Below are positions 23,934 to 36,300 of a DNA stretch of 64,000 nt, piece after piece. The stretch covers positions 35,395,141-35,459,140 of the forward strand of contig JACGWO010000006.1 in NCBI GenBank assembly GCA_034509735.1. Direction: 5' to 3'. The notes beneath the pieces were generated by a model that saw only the letters and a program-made list of their open reading frames with translations, did not search any database and had not been told where the DNA came from. The stretch is from Sesamum alatum. Lineage: Eukaryota; Streptophyta; Magnoliopsida; Lamiales; Pedaliaceae. The stretch's first letter is position 1; every line of letters begins with the position of its first letter. Made by a program: the position numbers and the translations under genes.

Positions 23934-25929
23934 CTTCAACCCCTCAATATCCACCAACAGACGTCGGCGCTCTCGACAGCGATGAGGGTGGACCACCCGC
24001 CTTGGTTATTGGCAAACAGGGAGAGGCCAGCCCATGGACATCGAGCGTCTGCTTGATTCCCGACCCTTCTTCTCCTCTCAGTCTCGCCATTGATGGAGGC
24101 TCCTCGAACTCAATCCCCCCTCACGGTCTCAACATGGTCGAACTCTCCTCAATGGCTAGCAAGGCCATTGACGAATCCGACACTTCTTCCATGGCTAAGC
24201 TGCAAAATCTGAAATCTGCTTGGTTCGCCAAGTTTGGATCTGCTGAACCAGTCTCGTCGGCTCGTCCTCTGCCGCTTGCTGCCGATGACGGCGTCGTTTC
24301 TGCTGCACCCGACGGCTTGCCTTCTAGGGTTTCGGCGCCGCAAGAAACAAGTGGGGACGCGCGCGGCGTTTCGTCTGCTAAGGTTCCCGCGCTGCCTCCT
24401 TCGGACTCGGTCTCTTCGCCTCCTCGGATTCCCGCGCCGCCTGCCTTGCCTGAAGCTTTTTCTGCCGCGCCCCTTCACCTCCGTTGACTCTACCTGGCCC
24501 TCCATCTTCTCAGCCTCCGTTCGCAGACGTATCGCAGCCGGCTACCATGGCAGCTCCGTTGCTTTCCTCATTTACGCCTTTGGACCATTCGGAAAAGTCG
24601 GCTTTCAGTTTTGGGACGATCCCTCTTTGGCCCCCGTCGCCTCATTTCCGCCCCTTAGATGACTCCGATTTGATTTTCGAAACATCAACTCGAAAGACCC
24701 TCCGATTCATTGCTCCGAAACGCCAAAACGGCGAAGTTCTGATGTTAGCCATGGCCATGGAAGGTGCTAAAAGATAGGCTAACACGGTTGTTGGGTACTT
24801 CTTGGGCCGCAAATCGGCCTTCCGACCGCTCAAAGATTTTCTCAGCTCCTCTTGGCCGTTGGTTAAAGATGTCGTTGCAACGGCGACAGGATTCTTCTTC
24901 GTTGCATTTGAGTCACCTATTGCTCTTGCCGAGGTTCTCGAAGGCGGCCCCTAGCTTTTCCAAGGTCAGCCCATCATTCTCCAGCATTGGGTCCCCGGGA
25001 TGGCCCTCAGAAAACAAAAGCACACTCAGGTTCCCATTTGGATTCGTCTACATCATCTCCCTGTTGAGTTCTGGACGGACGATGGTCTTAGCTCAGTTGC
25101 TAGTGGTATTGGACGACCTCTCTACACTGATGGCTTCACTAGAGCATGCTCAAGGCTGGACTTTGCTCGGGTTTGTGTTATGATCGACTTTGACTCCGTC
25201 CTTCCGCGCCATATTGTGGTTATGATTCCCTCTTTGGATGGAGCTGAATTACCTTGTCGGGTTGATTGAATATGAGTGGCTTTCGTCTAAATGTAACTCA
25301 TGTCGATCTCTTGGGCATTCATTGGCTTCATGTCCTCACTCAGTCAAACCGACTCAGCCCCCCGTTGCAGTCTTTGTTCCTAAAACTTCTGGTCGGCAGT
25401 TGGGTCCTTTGAACTCTCATCTTCATCTTCACGCCACACCATCTGCTGCCGACCCGCTGCGTCGCATGCGGTGGCCCATTCTTTGACTCCTTCTCCTCCT
25501 TGCCGCACTGACCATCAGCCTCCATCTTCTCCAAACAACGTTTGCTCAGCTCCATCGGACAAAGGTAAAGAGATTGCAATCCACAACTCCTTCTAAGAGC
25601 TTGCTAGATCGGATGACGTCGACCCTGAGGCCCCCTTGTTGATCCTTGCCCTAGGACTCCCTCTCAGTATCAGCCTCCCCCTGGTCTTCCATAACCCTCT
25701 TCATGGGTCTGATCGCGTATTGGCCCCTTTAGTCCTTTTATTGTTGCTTCATTTTGTATTGTCTTGCTCTTGCTTTGTTGTCGTAGCGTTGTTTTGGTTG
25801 CCTTTGTTGTTGACGCTGACTGTTGCTTTGGACCTAGGGTTGTTGCCCTGATCCGATTGTACCCTCCCCCCCCCCCCCCCGCCTTTTTCTTTTATATTAA
25901 TGCAATTTACCTTTACCTAAAAAAAAAAA
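23934..25929 (+). mobile_element. LINE derivative: ORF1 and 3' tail, no reverse transcriptase
   Basis: The element ends in TTAATGCAATTTACCTTTACC plus an A-tail (25919-25929), a standard 3' end for plant L1-type LINEs, and is bounded by a 13-bp imperfect target duplication. The roughly 1.3-kb coding part (24002-25330) is a frameshifted ORF1. The strand is plus. The region after ORF1 goes straight to a GT-rich 3' tail and a C-tract (25864-25880), leaving no room for endonuclease or reverse transcriptase. GC content is clearly higher than in the neighbouring DNA. Confidence 0.8.
24002..25486 (+). pseudogene. Frameshifted LINE ORF1 (DUF4283 domain and zinc knuckle)
   Basis: Pieces of one protein appear in different frames. 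A Pro/Ala/Ser-rich N-terminal part comes first (24002-24487). A DUF4283-like segment follows (about 24650-25180), with WANTVVGYFLGRKSAF in one frame and LRKQKHTQVPIWIRLHHLPV in another. A zinc knuckle then reads C-x2-C-x4-H-x4-C at 25292-25333 (CNSCRSLGHSLASC). In intact plant LINEs this RNA-binding protein precedes the reverse transcriptase ORF. At least three frame changes make it non-functional as written. It is not a host gene. Confidence 0.8.
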
Positions 25930-25942
25930 GTATAAACACACA

Positions 25943-26898
25943 TTATTTTTTAATTTATTTTCTTTTAAAAAAAAAACTAGATGGACATACTATCAATTAA
26001 ATTTGGTGTCACAATTCTTTCAAACCAATCTTCATGCAACAGGTTCATTGTAGTTAGATATTCTGGAGAATCATAATATTGAACTTATAGAACTTTTTTT
26101 TTTTGGCTAGATGTGTATGTTGATACTCATTGAATATATTGATATCATTTGTATATTCTAGTATTAGAATGCTTTGAGGCAGTAGTCAATATATACTAAT
26201 GTAATGGTATTAAAAATTCTTGACGCGTGTAAATATTGTGGATTGCATGCAGTTTGTAGGGTTGCTGGTTTACCAGAATCGCGTATACTCCTTCATAATT
26301 AGACATATAATTACTTGAATGTCGACATGTATTATTTAAGAAATATAATACTAGTTAAAGTAAAATATTTCTAAAATTTTAATATTTAATAAAATATATA
26401 CAAAATAGTAAGTTAATATTAAATTTATAAAAAAAATGACTGAAATTAACAAACCAAAAAATAACTATTAAAAGATAATAAGGAAGTGGGAAGTTAGACG
26501 AGAAAATAAATAAATAAATTTTATGTAAAAAATAGACCAAAAAGGGAGAGAATCAAAGAGATGCTCGGCGCTCGCCCTTAATATATAGTATAGATAGTAT
26601 AGATATAGATAGATACACAAACATTGAAATCCTCTAACATGTCTGAGAAGAAGGTAATGTATCTACCTGCTAAAAAAACATCATCATCCCGCTATTACAA
26701 CTAAAAGTGAAGTATTTTCAACATTTATCCAGATCATCTAGCTACCTAAATCCAGGTATCATCAAGGAGTTCTGGGGAACAAGAACACTCAAATAAATTA
26801 TAACAAACCCTGCCACAGTTTCCTCCTTAACTTGTACAGTTATAACAATGAGGAACCCGATCTAGGACAGGAAAAGCCGACAGTTTGGTGAATTTTCA
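25943..26898. other. Spacer and presumed 3' UTR of the p24 gene
   Basis: The left part is AT-rich without features. A short GATA-like repeat (ATAGATATAGATAG) lies near 26589-26613. The final 250 bp are just downstream of the p24 stop codon and are probably 3' UTR. Confidence 0.4.
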
Positions 26899-29800
26899 TC
26901 AGACACGGTTGTAAGCGACTGACTTGCTGAACAGTTTTCGTATGTATACAACCTGAAGACCGCTTACAAGAGCTAGCACAATGTATTCTGCAACAGTGTA
27001 AAATATGACACGCCTCCTTGTGCTCTCATTTGCTGCAGTAATCAATGGATTCGTATTACATACAGAAAATATTCAGCTAATGTGGAAAGCAGGAGATGAG
27101 CCTGATGACTAGTTGCCAGATAAACGTCTGGTTCTTTATTCTAATATGGTGAAGTTAAGAGCTGTTCTCTTCTCGTTTTATTCTTGGTTCAATAAGACTA
27201 CCATCTAAGTGGATATAGCACACTGTTTACTATGGGAAAGATCCTAATATCTTGGATAATGCATCTACCATCTTCTTGAGTGTTATAACTACCAAACTGA
27301 AAACTTTAAAATCCGAAAATAAACATTTTCCATATGTTCAAAGCACTGATGAGCCAATAGGGATTCTGCAAGGGCTAACAGTTCAGCATCTCCTTATTTC
27401 CTTTAACTTGGTTAAACAATATCAGTACAAGGTTCATATTGATGAATTCAGCAATTAACAAAGAATGTCATTTCCCATTTCTACTAATATCCTTAAACAG
27501 TTACTGCTGAACTGGGAATGTCGAGAGAAGGAATTAACCATGTCTAATGTTCATATTGTTTAGGTTATTCACCAGATGTCTCATGAAAAATACTGACAAT
27601 GTAAGTGTTAAGTATACGTTCAGCATAGTGGATTATCCATACAATCCCCTATGCAGTTTGATTTACTTCAGTTTCCAGAGCCCATGATTTTCAAGTTTGT
27701 AGAAGCTTTCAAGAGTGCGGCGTATATATACATGCAGCTAATACCCACTATCTAGAATGTCCCATTCAAGTCCGTATAAAATAAAATTGGGTAAGATGCC
27801 AACCACTGAAACATAAAGAGGATAAAAGGAAAGAAAAGCAAAGAAGGGCCTTACTATGGCGATGGCGTGCATCGCGCGCTTTCAAGTATTTCTGCTCTGC
27901 AGTAACAGATTCCAGTGCCTCCCTCAGTTCAGCAATTTTTACATTAATGGGGTCCAGATGTTCTGTCAGTGTACACAGGCATAAAAAGAAAAAGGATTAA
28001 TGCAAGCATATTAAAGTCAAATGGACTTGTCAACACATGGTAAAAATATGCAATGTGAAGAAAACATAAGATCAGACAAACCATCCTTCGCAAGATCGTG
28101 TTCAGTGGGAATGTGGCCAACATGAATGTAGAAAGAGACTGTTTCTGGTGTAGAATAAGGATTGTGGAAGCAAAACTTATACATTCCACTTCTAGGGGCC
28201 TTAAACTCAAATTTGTCTCCGGACGTTCCTTTCAAAGTGTGCACAGTATTACCAGCAGGAGATGTCACCTACATCAAGAAGCAAACAACCAAATAATCAG
28301 CATCACTGGTAATTCAAGCATTAAAAGTATTGCATCAGTTTTCATATGGAATCATGTTACATTCACTGGAACCTATGTAATCATCCAAAATCTCCAGACA
28401 TTGCCAACACTTAGGCTTGTTCATCTTTTATTCTCTCACATCCTGTTTGATGAGCGAAGCTGATTTCAAACTATTTGGAGGACTTGTTGTTTGAATAAAA
28501 TCAATTGAACATCCATCACTGTTTACACCTGACATTATATACTCAGGTTAATGCTGTCCACCAAGCAACACATGCTTTTAGGCTGTTGCTTGTCTCGCTG
28601 GTCCAATATCAGGTCTCCATAACATAATTAAAGGTTTAAATTGTCCCTCATGTCTAATGTCTAAGAGGAACTCCACAGTGGCAACAGAAATCACAAAAAG
28701 TTGCTACGCAATCATACATGTGGAAATCAATACATAACACAAAGAAGAGACAACCATTCAATGGACGCCGCAAGCTAACCAAACAAGTCCCAACAAACTT
28801 ACACCAATAAAAAAGCTTGTAAACAACTCTGTGTTCGAGGTTTACGATCTATATCAAGATCTTTAGCAAGGAAATCATTTGAAGCAGCGAATGTTCATAT
28901 TACTGTAATGGGTAAACATAGCAAAAAGTAGCAAGATATTCTTGTTATGTTTTCTAGCTGGCCAATTGAACTGCACTAGGACCAATCTTACACATTTAAA
29001 TTCGAATCCATAAATGCATGCAAATAGTAGCATTTGAGCAAGTACGATTGCATATTTTGAAAAGACTATATTTTTAAACCAGTAAATGCTTATGCATTGC
29101 CAAAAGAATCAATCTGTTCATACTTTTAAAATTAAGACAATCAATTCAGTACAAAAAATTGTCTGGGAAAAATTATAACTTTCATAGTCACTAAGACATA
29201 GAGAGAGAATAAAAGCTTAACTTGACAACAGTTCAACCACATCAACAATACAAAACTATAAAATGACAAGTATTTGACAGAAGAAAAATTCAAACTTTGT
29301 GAATGTTTTGGATGAATGTCCAAAAGTTCATATTTTTTAACAGCCACACTGAAGTAACCATGAAAAGAATTATTCTATAAACTCAAGAAATAACACAAAA
29401 GGGAACATCAGAAGCCCAAAAAAGAAACCACTATCTTAAAAATCACCAATCATACAGAAAAACAGAAAAAGAAGATAACAAAAACTTCAATTCCCACTTA
29501 ATTAAACCACATACAATCAATTCAACCACTTCCAACAAGCTAGAACCCAAGTAAAAATTAAAATCCATATCCCTTCTGTAAAAATTGCTTCTTTTTGGCA
29601 CAGAAAACAAATACCTAGATCCCACATCCCAAAATCTAATTCATTTTCACAGATCAAGACTCGTCCACACAACAGTTACAAATACATATACAGGGGAACA
29701 GATAAAGAGACATACAGTGAAGTCGATGCCGGGATGATCGCTGCTCCAGAAGATATCGTGATCAACGACAACGAAATTCCCGGAGACGGTGTCGCCTTCG

Positions 29801-29943
29801 TACAATACGTATTCGTAGACGCACTCGACGTCGTTTACGGTGACGGACAGGGCCGAGGTACGGCTCACCAAGCTGAAAAGCAGGAGGCCGAGAAGAGCGT
29901 ACGTCGACCGGCCGCACCTGGCAATTCTTCCGCTCCCCTCCAT
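26899..29943 (-). CDS. p24 beta family cargo receptor (emp24/gp25L/p24)
   Basis: Four exons (29943-29716, 28268-28082, 27962-27855, 27032-26899) encode 218 residues. p24 proteins are type I membrane proteins that cycle between ER and Golgi in COPI/COPII vesicles and help sort cargo. An Arg-containing N terminus and hydrophobic stretch (about 17-32) form the signal peptide. A GOLD domain follows (VNDVECVYEYVLYEGDTVSG to FYIHVGHIP, with the usual two cysteines), then a coiled-coil (VKIAELREALESV), one membrane span (about 182-204) and a short cytosolic tail, RKLFSKSVAYNRV. The tail favours the p24 beta3 type (AT3G22845) and the gene order agrees. Beta2 is the alternative. ATG 29943 is the only in-frame one close to the signal peptide besides 29961, which would add six residues. 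Confidence 0.93.
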
Positions 29944-29961
29944 TGAACGAACTGGATCCAA

Positions 29962-31890
29962 CTATTCGGAGCCCCGGGTCTGAGTTTCTGGTTCTTAATT
30001 TGGAAATGAATCACTACTGAATCCATCGCGTTCAAAGTTAATGTTGGAGTTGATGCGGTGTCGTTTGCTCTTTGGGTCGGGCGTTTGGGCTTCCGACGTG
30101 GTGGAAGATTATTGGACGCTACAACGCACCATATTCAATGAAATGGTTTTTAAATTTCTTTTAGCAGTTCTTTTTCTCTTTTAAATAAATCAACTACGAT
30201 TATTAATATCAAAAATCTATACCTATCAATGATAGCTATAATAATTATATACTAATTATTAATATAAAGTAATTATATTTATTAAACACCTTAAATAGAA
30301 TAGCATCATACGCACGCCAGTAAATTTCAAATACAGTTTCGTCAAGTGAATTAGACCTATTTTTTTTTTCTTTTTTTTTAAAAAATTGAAGAAAATAAAT
30401 GTATAAAGATATTACTATAGTTCAATAGTATATATATATATATATGTCCTTTTATGCTTAAAGATAATAAAGTTCTTATTCGTTAGACGAGTAGGTCTTG
30501 ATTCTTGTATGTTAGCTACAGGTATTTCGATTGTTACTGATAAAAGATATAAATATCAATCAAAAAGTGATTCAAAGGGAATTCTTACCATAAAAAGCGC
30601 TAAAAGATCACAGCTGTACAATTTGAATTAATATGTAATTATTAGATTACCCCTATATAGTAAATTGTATCCATAAATTAATAGTTGATGAAAAGATAAA
30701 ATTGATTTTATATGCCCTCGTATTTATGACGAATCTAGTATAAATAACCCATAACTTCATTGTAAATAGGAATTTTTAGAGGAAGAGCAATTGAAGATAA
30801 GTTTGAAGCTTCTGACTTGCAACGTGTGAAGCATGCTTTCATCACAAGCTCCTTAATTATTTTCCCATCAGTTATTATGGTGCATGTATAATTATCTTTG
30901 ATGGATTTGTAGGTATCATCCCTGCTTTTCCAATTTATAATAAAAGAAATACAATAATGAATAAAAAACATATAATTTGAATTTAGAGCTAGCATATAAT
31001 GTTGTTCGCATTATTATTGTGCAAAACTCATACAGTGGAATAATCATGAACAATGATCCATATATGGACTTATGCTAATGAATGCTCCACCGATTTTAGG
31101 GCCTCTAATTAAGTTGATTTCTCATTGACTAAAATTGTATTTACTATTTAGACAAGGAACCTAATGTAATCAATAATTGATTGATGCGCGGGTCAATAAT
31201 TTGGCACATTAATTACTATTTCATTTTACATAATTAATCTCTGCATTCATTCAACACATCTTAGGTAAAACCATACGACAACATTAAATTATATGCCTGT
31301 TTTTGATCCAGATTTAAATTAAATATATTAAACTAAATTAACTCAACGTTCCAAAAAATCTTAAAATTGAAAAAAAGAGGGCCCAATTACAATTTTATTT
31401 CTCTCTAAAACACTCGGACCCTTATTATTTTATCGTCTAATAAAAATAAAATTAGATGGGTTTATTATTTTTTCTTTTTCTTTTTTAGGGATAATATTTC
31501 TACGTACTATCCGAAGAAGTGTGGCAGATGGTGAGAGTGACATTACACTAAAAAGTAAAAAGCCTTGTGTAGCATCTTCCACACCATCTCGAAATTTCTA
31601 GGCCACAAACGTGAAAAACACTTAGCCCCCACATTAAACTCGAATCAATCATACTTTAAACGAAATTATATATATTTAGAAAATAATGATAAGCCCCCAA
31701 GTCCAACAAATACACAATACTAATTTACTTTTTTAAAAAATTAAAATTTCTTATTTAATTAATTAAATTTATAATAATTAATAATATTTATTACGTAACT
31801 ACATAAATCATTGGACAAGAAATCACCAAAACAATTTCTGGTGAATGTTTGAGCCAAATCATCAATTTGGAAACATGTGTGGCAATATGC
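29962..31890. other. Gene-free spacer between p24 and ELIP promoters
   Basis: The two genes diverge, so both ends should hold promoters. The middle is AT-rich with a TA microsatellite (30430-30444). I find no gene, RNA gene or clear transposon. Confidence 0.45.
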
Positions 31891-31893
31891 ATC

Positions 31894-31937
31894 CACGTGA
31901 CAGATTATTATTGAGGGGCCATAGCAAGTTTACGTGG
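31894..31937 (+). promoter_or_regulatory. G-box and ACGTGG pair in the ELIP promoter
   Basis: CACGTGAC (31894-31901) and TACGTGGATGC (31931-31941) lie 40-90 bp upstream of the TATA box. Palindromic CACGTG is the binding core of bZIP factors such as HY5, known to drive ELIP genes in light stress. AAAAATATCC just downstream is one base from an evening element. Function here is inferred. Confidence 0.55.
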
Positions 31938-31972
31938 ATGCAAAAATATCCACCCCTTTTCTCCCAAAACAC

Positions 31973-31981
31973 TTTATAAAG
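31973..31981 (+). promoter_or_regulatory. TATA box of the ELIP gene
   Basis: TTTATAAAG sits about 160 bp upstream of the ATG, after the G-box pair. This gives a 5' UTR of about 130 nt. Confidence 0.65.
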
Positions 31982-32139
31982 TGCCCACTTCGGTTACTCC
32001 GCTTACATGCAAAACAGCTGGTTACTGGTATACTACTCTCTCTACTGCACCAACCAATCAAGACAGCTCTTTTCTCTCAAAAGCTCATCCTTCCCACACA
32101 ACACTTCATTTCACTCACTCAAAACACACACAACACACA

Positions 32140-32910
32140 ATGGCTGCTGCATCGTGCTATGGGGTGGCAGCATTCTCATGTGGAAGCCCAGTTACAAGAA
32201 GGGCTGCCGGTTTAAACCAGTTCTTTGTACCTTCCAACTATGCCCTGTCGCCTGCCAAGAGGGTTCTCAAGTTTAGGGTTAGAAGCATGGCTGAGGCAAG
32301 TTTTTTAACTTTCTTTGAACGCTATATTTGTAGTTGATTGTTTGTTGAATGGAGGGATCTTTGTGTTTGTGTAGCTGATTAAGTTGCTTTCTTGATTTAA
32401 CAGGAGGATGGTCAGATCAAGGAGCCTGCGGCTGTTCCTCCGACGCCAACCCCTCCCCCTAAGCCCAAGGTACTTGTGAGTTGGAATCATTGCTTCAAAA
32501 CGCTAGAAAAATGCCTAGCTACTAGTAGTTCAGGTGGTCACTAACTACATTGTTGTGTTATTCAGGTGAGAACCGGCTTTTCCGACGTGTTGGCGTTCAG
32601 CGGGCCGGGGCCGGAGAGGATCAACGGCCGGTTGGCTATGATCGGATTCGTGGCGGCCATCGGAATGGAGTTGGCCAGTGGACAGGATATCTTTGCCCAA
32701 GTGCAAAACGGGGGAGTACCGTTGTTCTTGGGCACCAGCGTTTTGCTATCCCTGGCATCTCTCATACCCATGTTTAAAGGTGTCACTGCGGAATCCAAAT
32801 CCGGGGATCTGATGACTTCCGACGCAGAACTCTGGAATGGAAGGTTTGCTATGCTGGGGCTGGTGGCCTTGGCCTTCACTGAGTATGTCAAGGGTGGTGC
32901 CCTAGTGTGA
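32140..32910 (+). CDS. ELIP: Early light-induced protein, chloroplast thylakoid
   Basis: Three exons (32140-32295, 32404-32469, 32566-32910) encode 188 residues. ELIPs belong to the light-harvesting chlorophyll-binding superfamily, accumulate in thylakoids under high light and protect against photo-oxidation. Residues 1-50 are a chloroplast transit peptide (Ser/Ala/Arg-rich, ending near RVRSMAE). A Pro-rich linker (PPTPTPPPKPK) precedes three membrane helices. Helices 1 and 3 carry the chlorophyll-binding E-x4-R motifs ERINGRLAM (E91, R96) and ELWNGRFAM (E162, R167). Helix 2 is GTSVLLSLASLIPMF. The first intron starts with GC, not GT (32296). The gene diverges from p24, as ELIP1 does in Arabidopsis. 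Which ELIP paralogue it is cannot be decided. Confidence 0.95.
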
Positions 32911-33398
32911 GTTTCTAGGGTTCTTGGTGTTGTAGAACAAAGATTATGGGTTTATGGGAAGCGTGAGAAACGTATCATAATTGTATGTTTGTGAACCTAT
33001 GTAAAATTAAAAATATTAATTATAAAAAAAATGATATTGCAAATTATATATTTTTGCTCTCTCTCTCTCTCTGCTGTTTTCTTTCGTTTTTCAAATTTTC
33101 ATTACGAATAATGAGAAAACAATATGACGAAGTGACAAACTTCTTGAAAGACCAAACCAGCGCATTGCTCTATAACGTTACCTACTTCGTTCTAAAGGAA
33201 CAAGTTCTGTAACAGATTCACGTAAGTGACTATATATTGCAAATTTGAGAAGATTCTCTTATTCGTTACATTGATTACATCCTAATAACAAAACCATGGA
33301 GGACCTATATACTCGAGACATATAAACATGAACGAATTGAGAATTCCTACTATTTGATGTGTGTGTATGTACATTAAAATTGGACTACTTGAGGTGGA
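32911..33398. other. Convergent intergenic region (ELIP and dymeclin 3' ends)
   Basis: ELIP comes from the left and dymeclin from the right; both 3' UTRs should fall here. A CT microsatellite is at 33057-33072. The plus-strand ORF 32985-33212 shows no domain. Confidence 0.5.
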
Positions 33399-36300
33399 CT
33401 ATAGAGGCGTCTCTACTTCAAGTGCATGTTCTTTCATCTCGCCATTTTGGAGCTTCTTCACCTCCTCCTCGTTTATATCCTGTAGTTGAGTGAACAATGG
33501 ATCACATATCATACAACATGGAATACTAATCTTACAGCATAATCTCTTACTGTAGTTCAGTAAGAGAATTTCTTTTCCACATTGACATGAACAATTATTC
33601 TAAACATAAGAAGCTAGTTTGTTAGCAGAAATGCAAGTACAGTTACCAACGTCTGAGAACAGACAACGATCTATCCATTGACGAAATTGTCAACTACACT
33701 GGTTGGTCTGGCTGCCGCTTAGACAGCATTAGCTAACTACAATGGACAGTCATTTTCCACATGAGCCTATCTGGATTATGTTTATGGAGACGGCAGAATT
33801 ACCTCCATCTTAGGATTATGAGACTAATAGATAAGAAGTGTATGCTAGAAAGTTAGAAACCAAAGGCAAAGAAGGGATGCAGACATCAATATTCACAAAC
33901 TTCATTATGCATAATGGGTATCAAGTTCGTCAATAAATTATGATACATATGGGTCAAGCAAATTTTGTTCCTAAAGTAACTGCTTTAAGATGTAAAAGAA
34001 GACTGCTGGAGAAAAGCAAAACTATAAAAGAGGTACTGAAGACTATTGTGGTAAATAAAATGCCATAGCAGAAAGAAAGAGCAAAGATAAACATGCTATT
34101 AAATGGAAAATGATACTTACTTCAGGCACTGGGAATAAATTTATGCTGCTCGGATTGAAAGTGAAAGCACTGCACAGGACCATGTAAACAACATTACATA
34201 ACCAAGAGCCCCCCAACATACTAAGAATATAAATTGAAATGGCACAGAGCCAGGCAGCTTGAATAAAGAGTGATAGCTCTGAAATACATCAGGAGATATT
34301 TATATGATGATCAGGAAGTATACCTGTAGGATAATATCAGCTGCCACACATACGGGATGAAGAATTCCTCAGGATGGCTCTCTTGTTCGTAGGTGAACCG
34401 TAATTGGGTAAACATCTTCCAAAACCAAGTCAGATTAGGTACAGAGCACCAGAAGACAAAAACTGAAGTTCACTTCTTATACAAGCATTTACTTCATACC
34501 TTCATGCCCTCGCCTCTCCAAGATCGACAGTTGTTGATTATGACTTGAAGCACTTTTTCCACTGACCAGTCTGCATCCATTTTCTGTGAATCAATACGGC
34601 TATTAAAAAAATCCACTACCTGCAACAGCAGAAAATCCATAACAAAAAGTTTAAGAACCAGGAGTGATGAAGCTTTCACCAAAACCACCATCACTTAATC
34701 AAGCTAGATATTGTTTTACAAAGTACATAAAATTTACTTATAAAACGGAAATTATTTGCTTCTGAACACATACCGTATATATGTTCTCCAATAGCTCATT
34801 AAAACGTGGATGACTTTTGAAAGGTAGAAAAACTTCTTGCCTGTGCATAATTGCATAAACTACCTGAAAACACAGCCACAATAAGGAAAGAGTGCGCAAT
34901 ATACCAATGAAACGTATTAGCTCAGTATTGAAATGCAAATCTGATACCTCTGGATTCTGCGGCAATGCATAAGTTAAAATTGCGTTTAATATCTCCAGCA
35001 CAAGTCTCAAGAAGTCAGTGTATATATGCAGTTCAGCTGACTGCAACATAATCAAGGATCAATAAATACCCTATTATAAGACTGAGGTGGACTTTGCAAT
35101 TGTTAATATTATAATCGAGAAAAGGACTTCATTACAGGATCCTCGAAAAGGCTGTCTCCTCTTAGATCACCATCTTCTGTGTTCATTTTGTCGTTTTTAA
35201 TCTCTGCTAATTTATTGTACCTATGGATTGAGATATTAGGAACAATATATCAGAGAGAGATCCCAATCCTAAAATGAATATCTTCATCAATTATTAGACA
35301 TATGATATGATGCCAAGGACAAAAAATGATCAGAAAGGACGTACTTGCGTGAAAGCATATCAAAAAGGCTGACCAACCGCTCTGATGCATATGCACTCAG
35401 TCGATAAACATGTGGTGCCATATTTGCCAAAGTTGCAAGACAATTTGTATGGAGATAGACATCCTGTTGCCAAGAGTGTCAAAACACTAAATAACCAAAT
35501 AAATGTATCCCAGTGTATTATAGTTTGCTTTAGTAATATCTAATTCATCCAGTAAGTAAGGTTCAACAAACAATTAGAGCTTTTTAAGGAAAGAGAATCA
35601 GAACAGGATACTGAGATTTGTTTTTAGTGCACATATAATGTTTCTGCATATTCAGGTAACCGGTGTAAATGGTAGGCAGGACAAGCTTTTGCACCTCAAG
35701 ATTCCAAATATATCACTTGCAACTTGCAAGTACATTTCATGCATATGTAATGAATCCCAAAAATTGATAAATTTGCAGAGGTAACATAGCAACATTAAAG
35801 GGCATGATTGGTAAGTAGGAATGGAATTAATTTAGCAATGGAATAAAGATGGGAAAGAAATCATATTTGAATAGCATTCCTATGAGTAGTATACAGAAGA
35901 AATTAGAAGGCAATGGAGTTGTCATTCCTTAGTTGATTACATTCACATGATTGGTAATTAGAAATGACTTGATTAGTAATAGAATGAAATTACTTTTACG
36001 ACAAATTTGCCCTTTAGTAATTTATTGAATATGTTGAATTCAATTGTATAATAAAGTATTTTCAAAAATTGCTTGTGAAGGTTATAAGCAATTTATAAAG
36101 CATCTCATATGTTTATTAAAAAATATATGAAAAAAATAATTTATTTACTTAAGAAATAATTTGTTGATTCAATAAACACATAGATAAAAGGATAATTTTG
36201 GCAAGAAAAAGAAAAAAAAGAATTCCTATGGAATGATCACTCCCTTACCTAAATATACCAATCGTATATGTAGGAATGGACTTGGGAATGTCCACTCCAT

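Larger units (their letters stand above)
23921..25942 (+). repeat. Target-site duplication flanking the LINE derivative
   Basis: GTATAATCACACA (23921-23933) and GTATAAACACACA (25930-25942) match at 12 of 13 positions and lie directly outside the element. The match extends leftwards through the A-run. The entry spans both copies and the element between them. Confidence 0.75.

Noticed and set aside
24002..25851. Host gene cluster of Pro-rich and zinc-finger proteins
   Set aside because: The frames break repeatedly, the domains are those of LINE ORF1, and the block is bounded by a target duplication and a poly(A) tail.
30470..30640. Stretch with an organelle-like look (short repeats and frames near GTAGGTCTTGATTCTTGTAT)
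   Set aside because: I could not match it to any chloroplast or mitochondrial gene from memory; calling it an organelle insert would be a guess.
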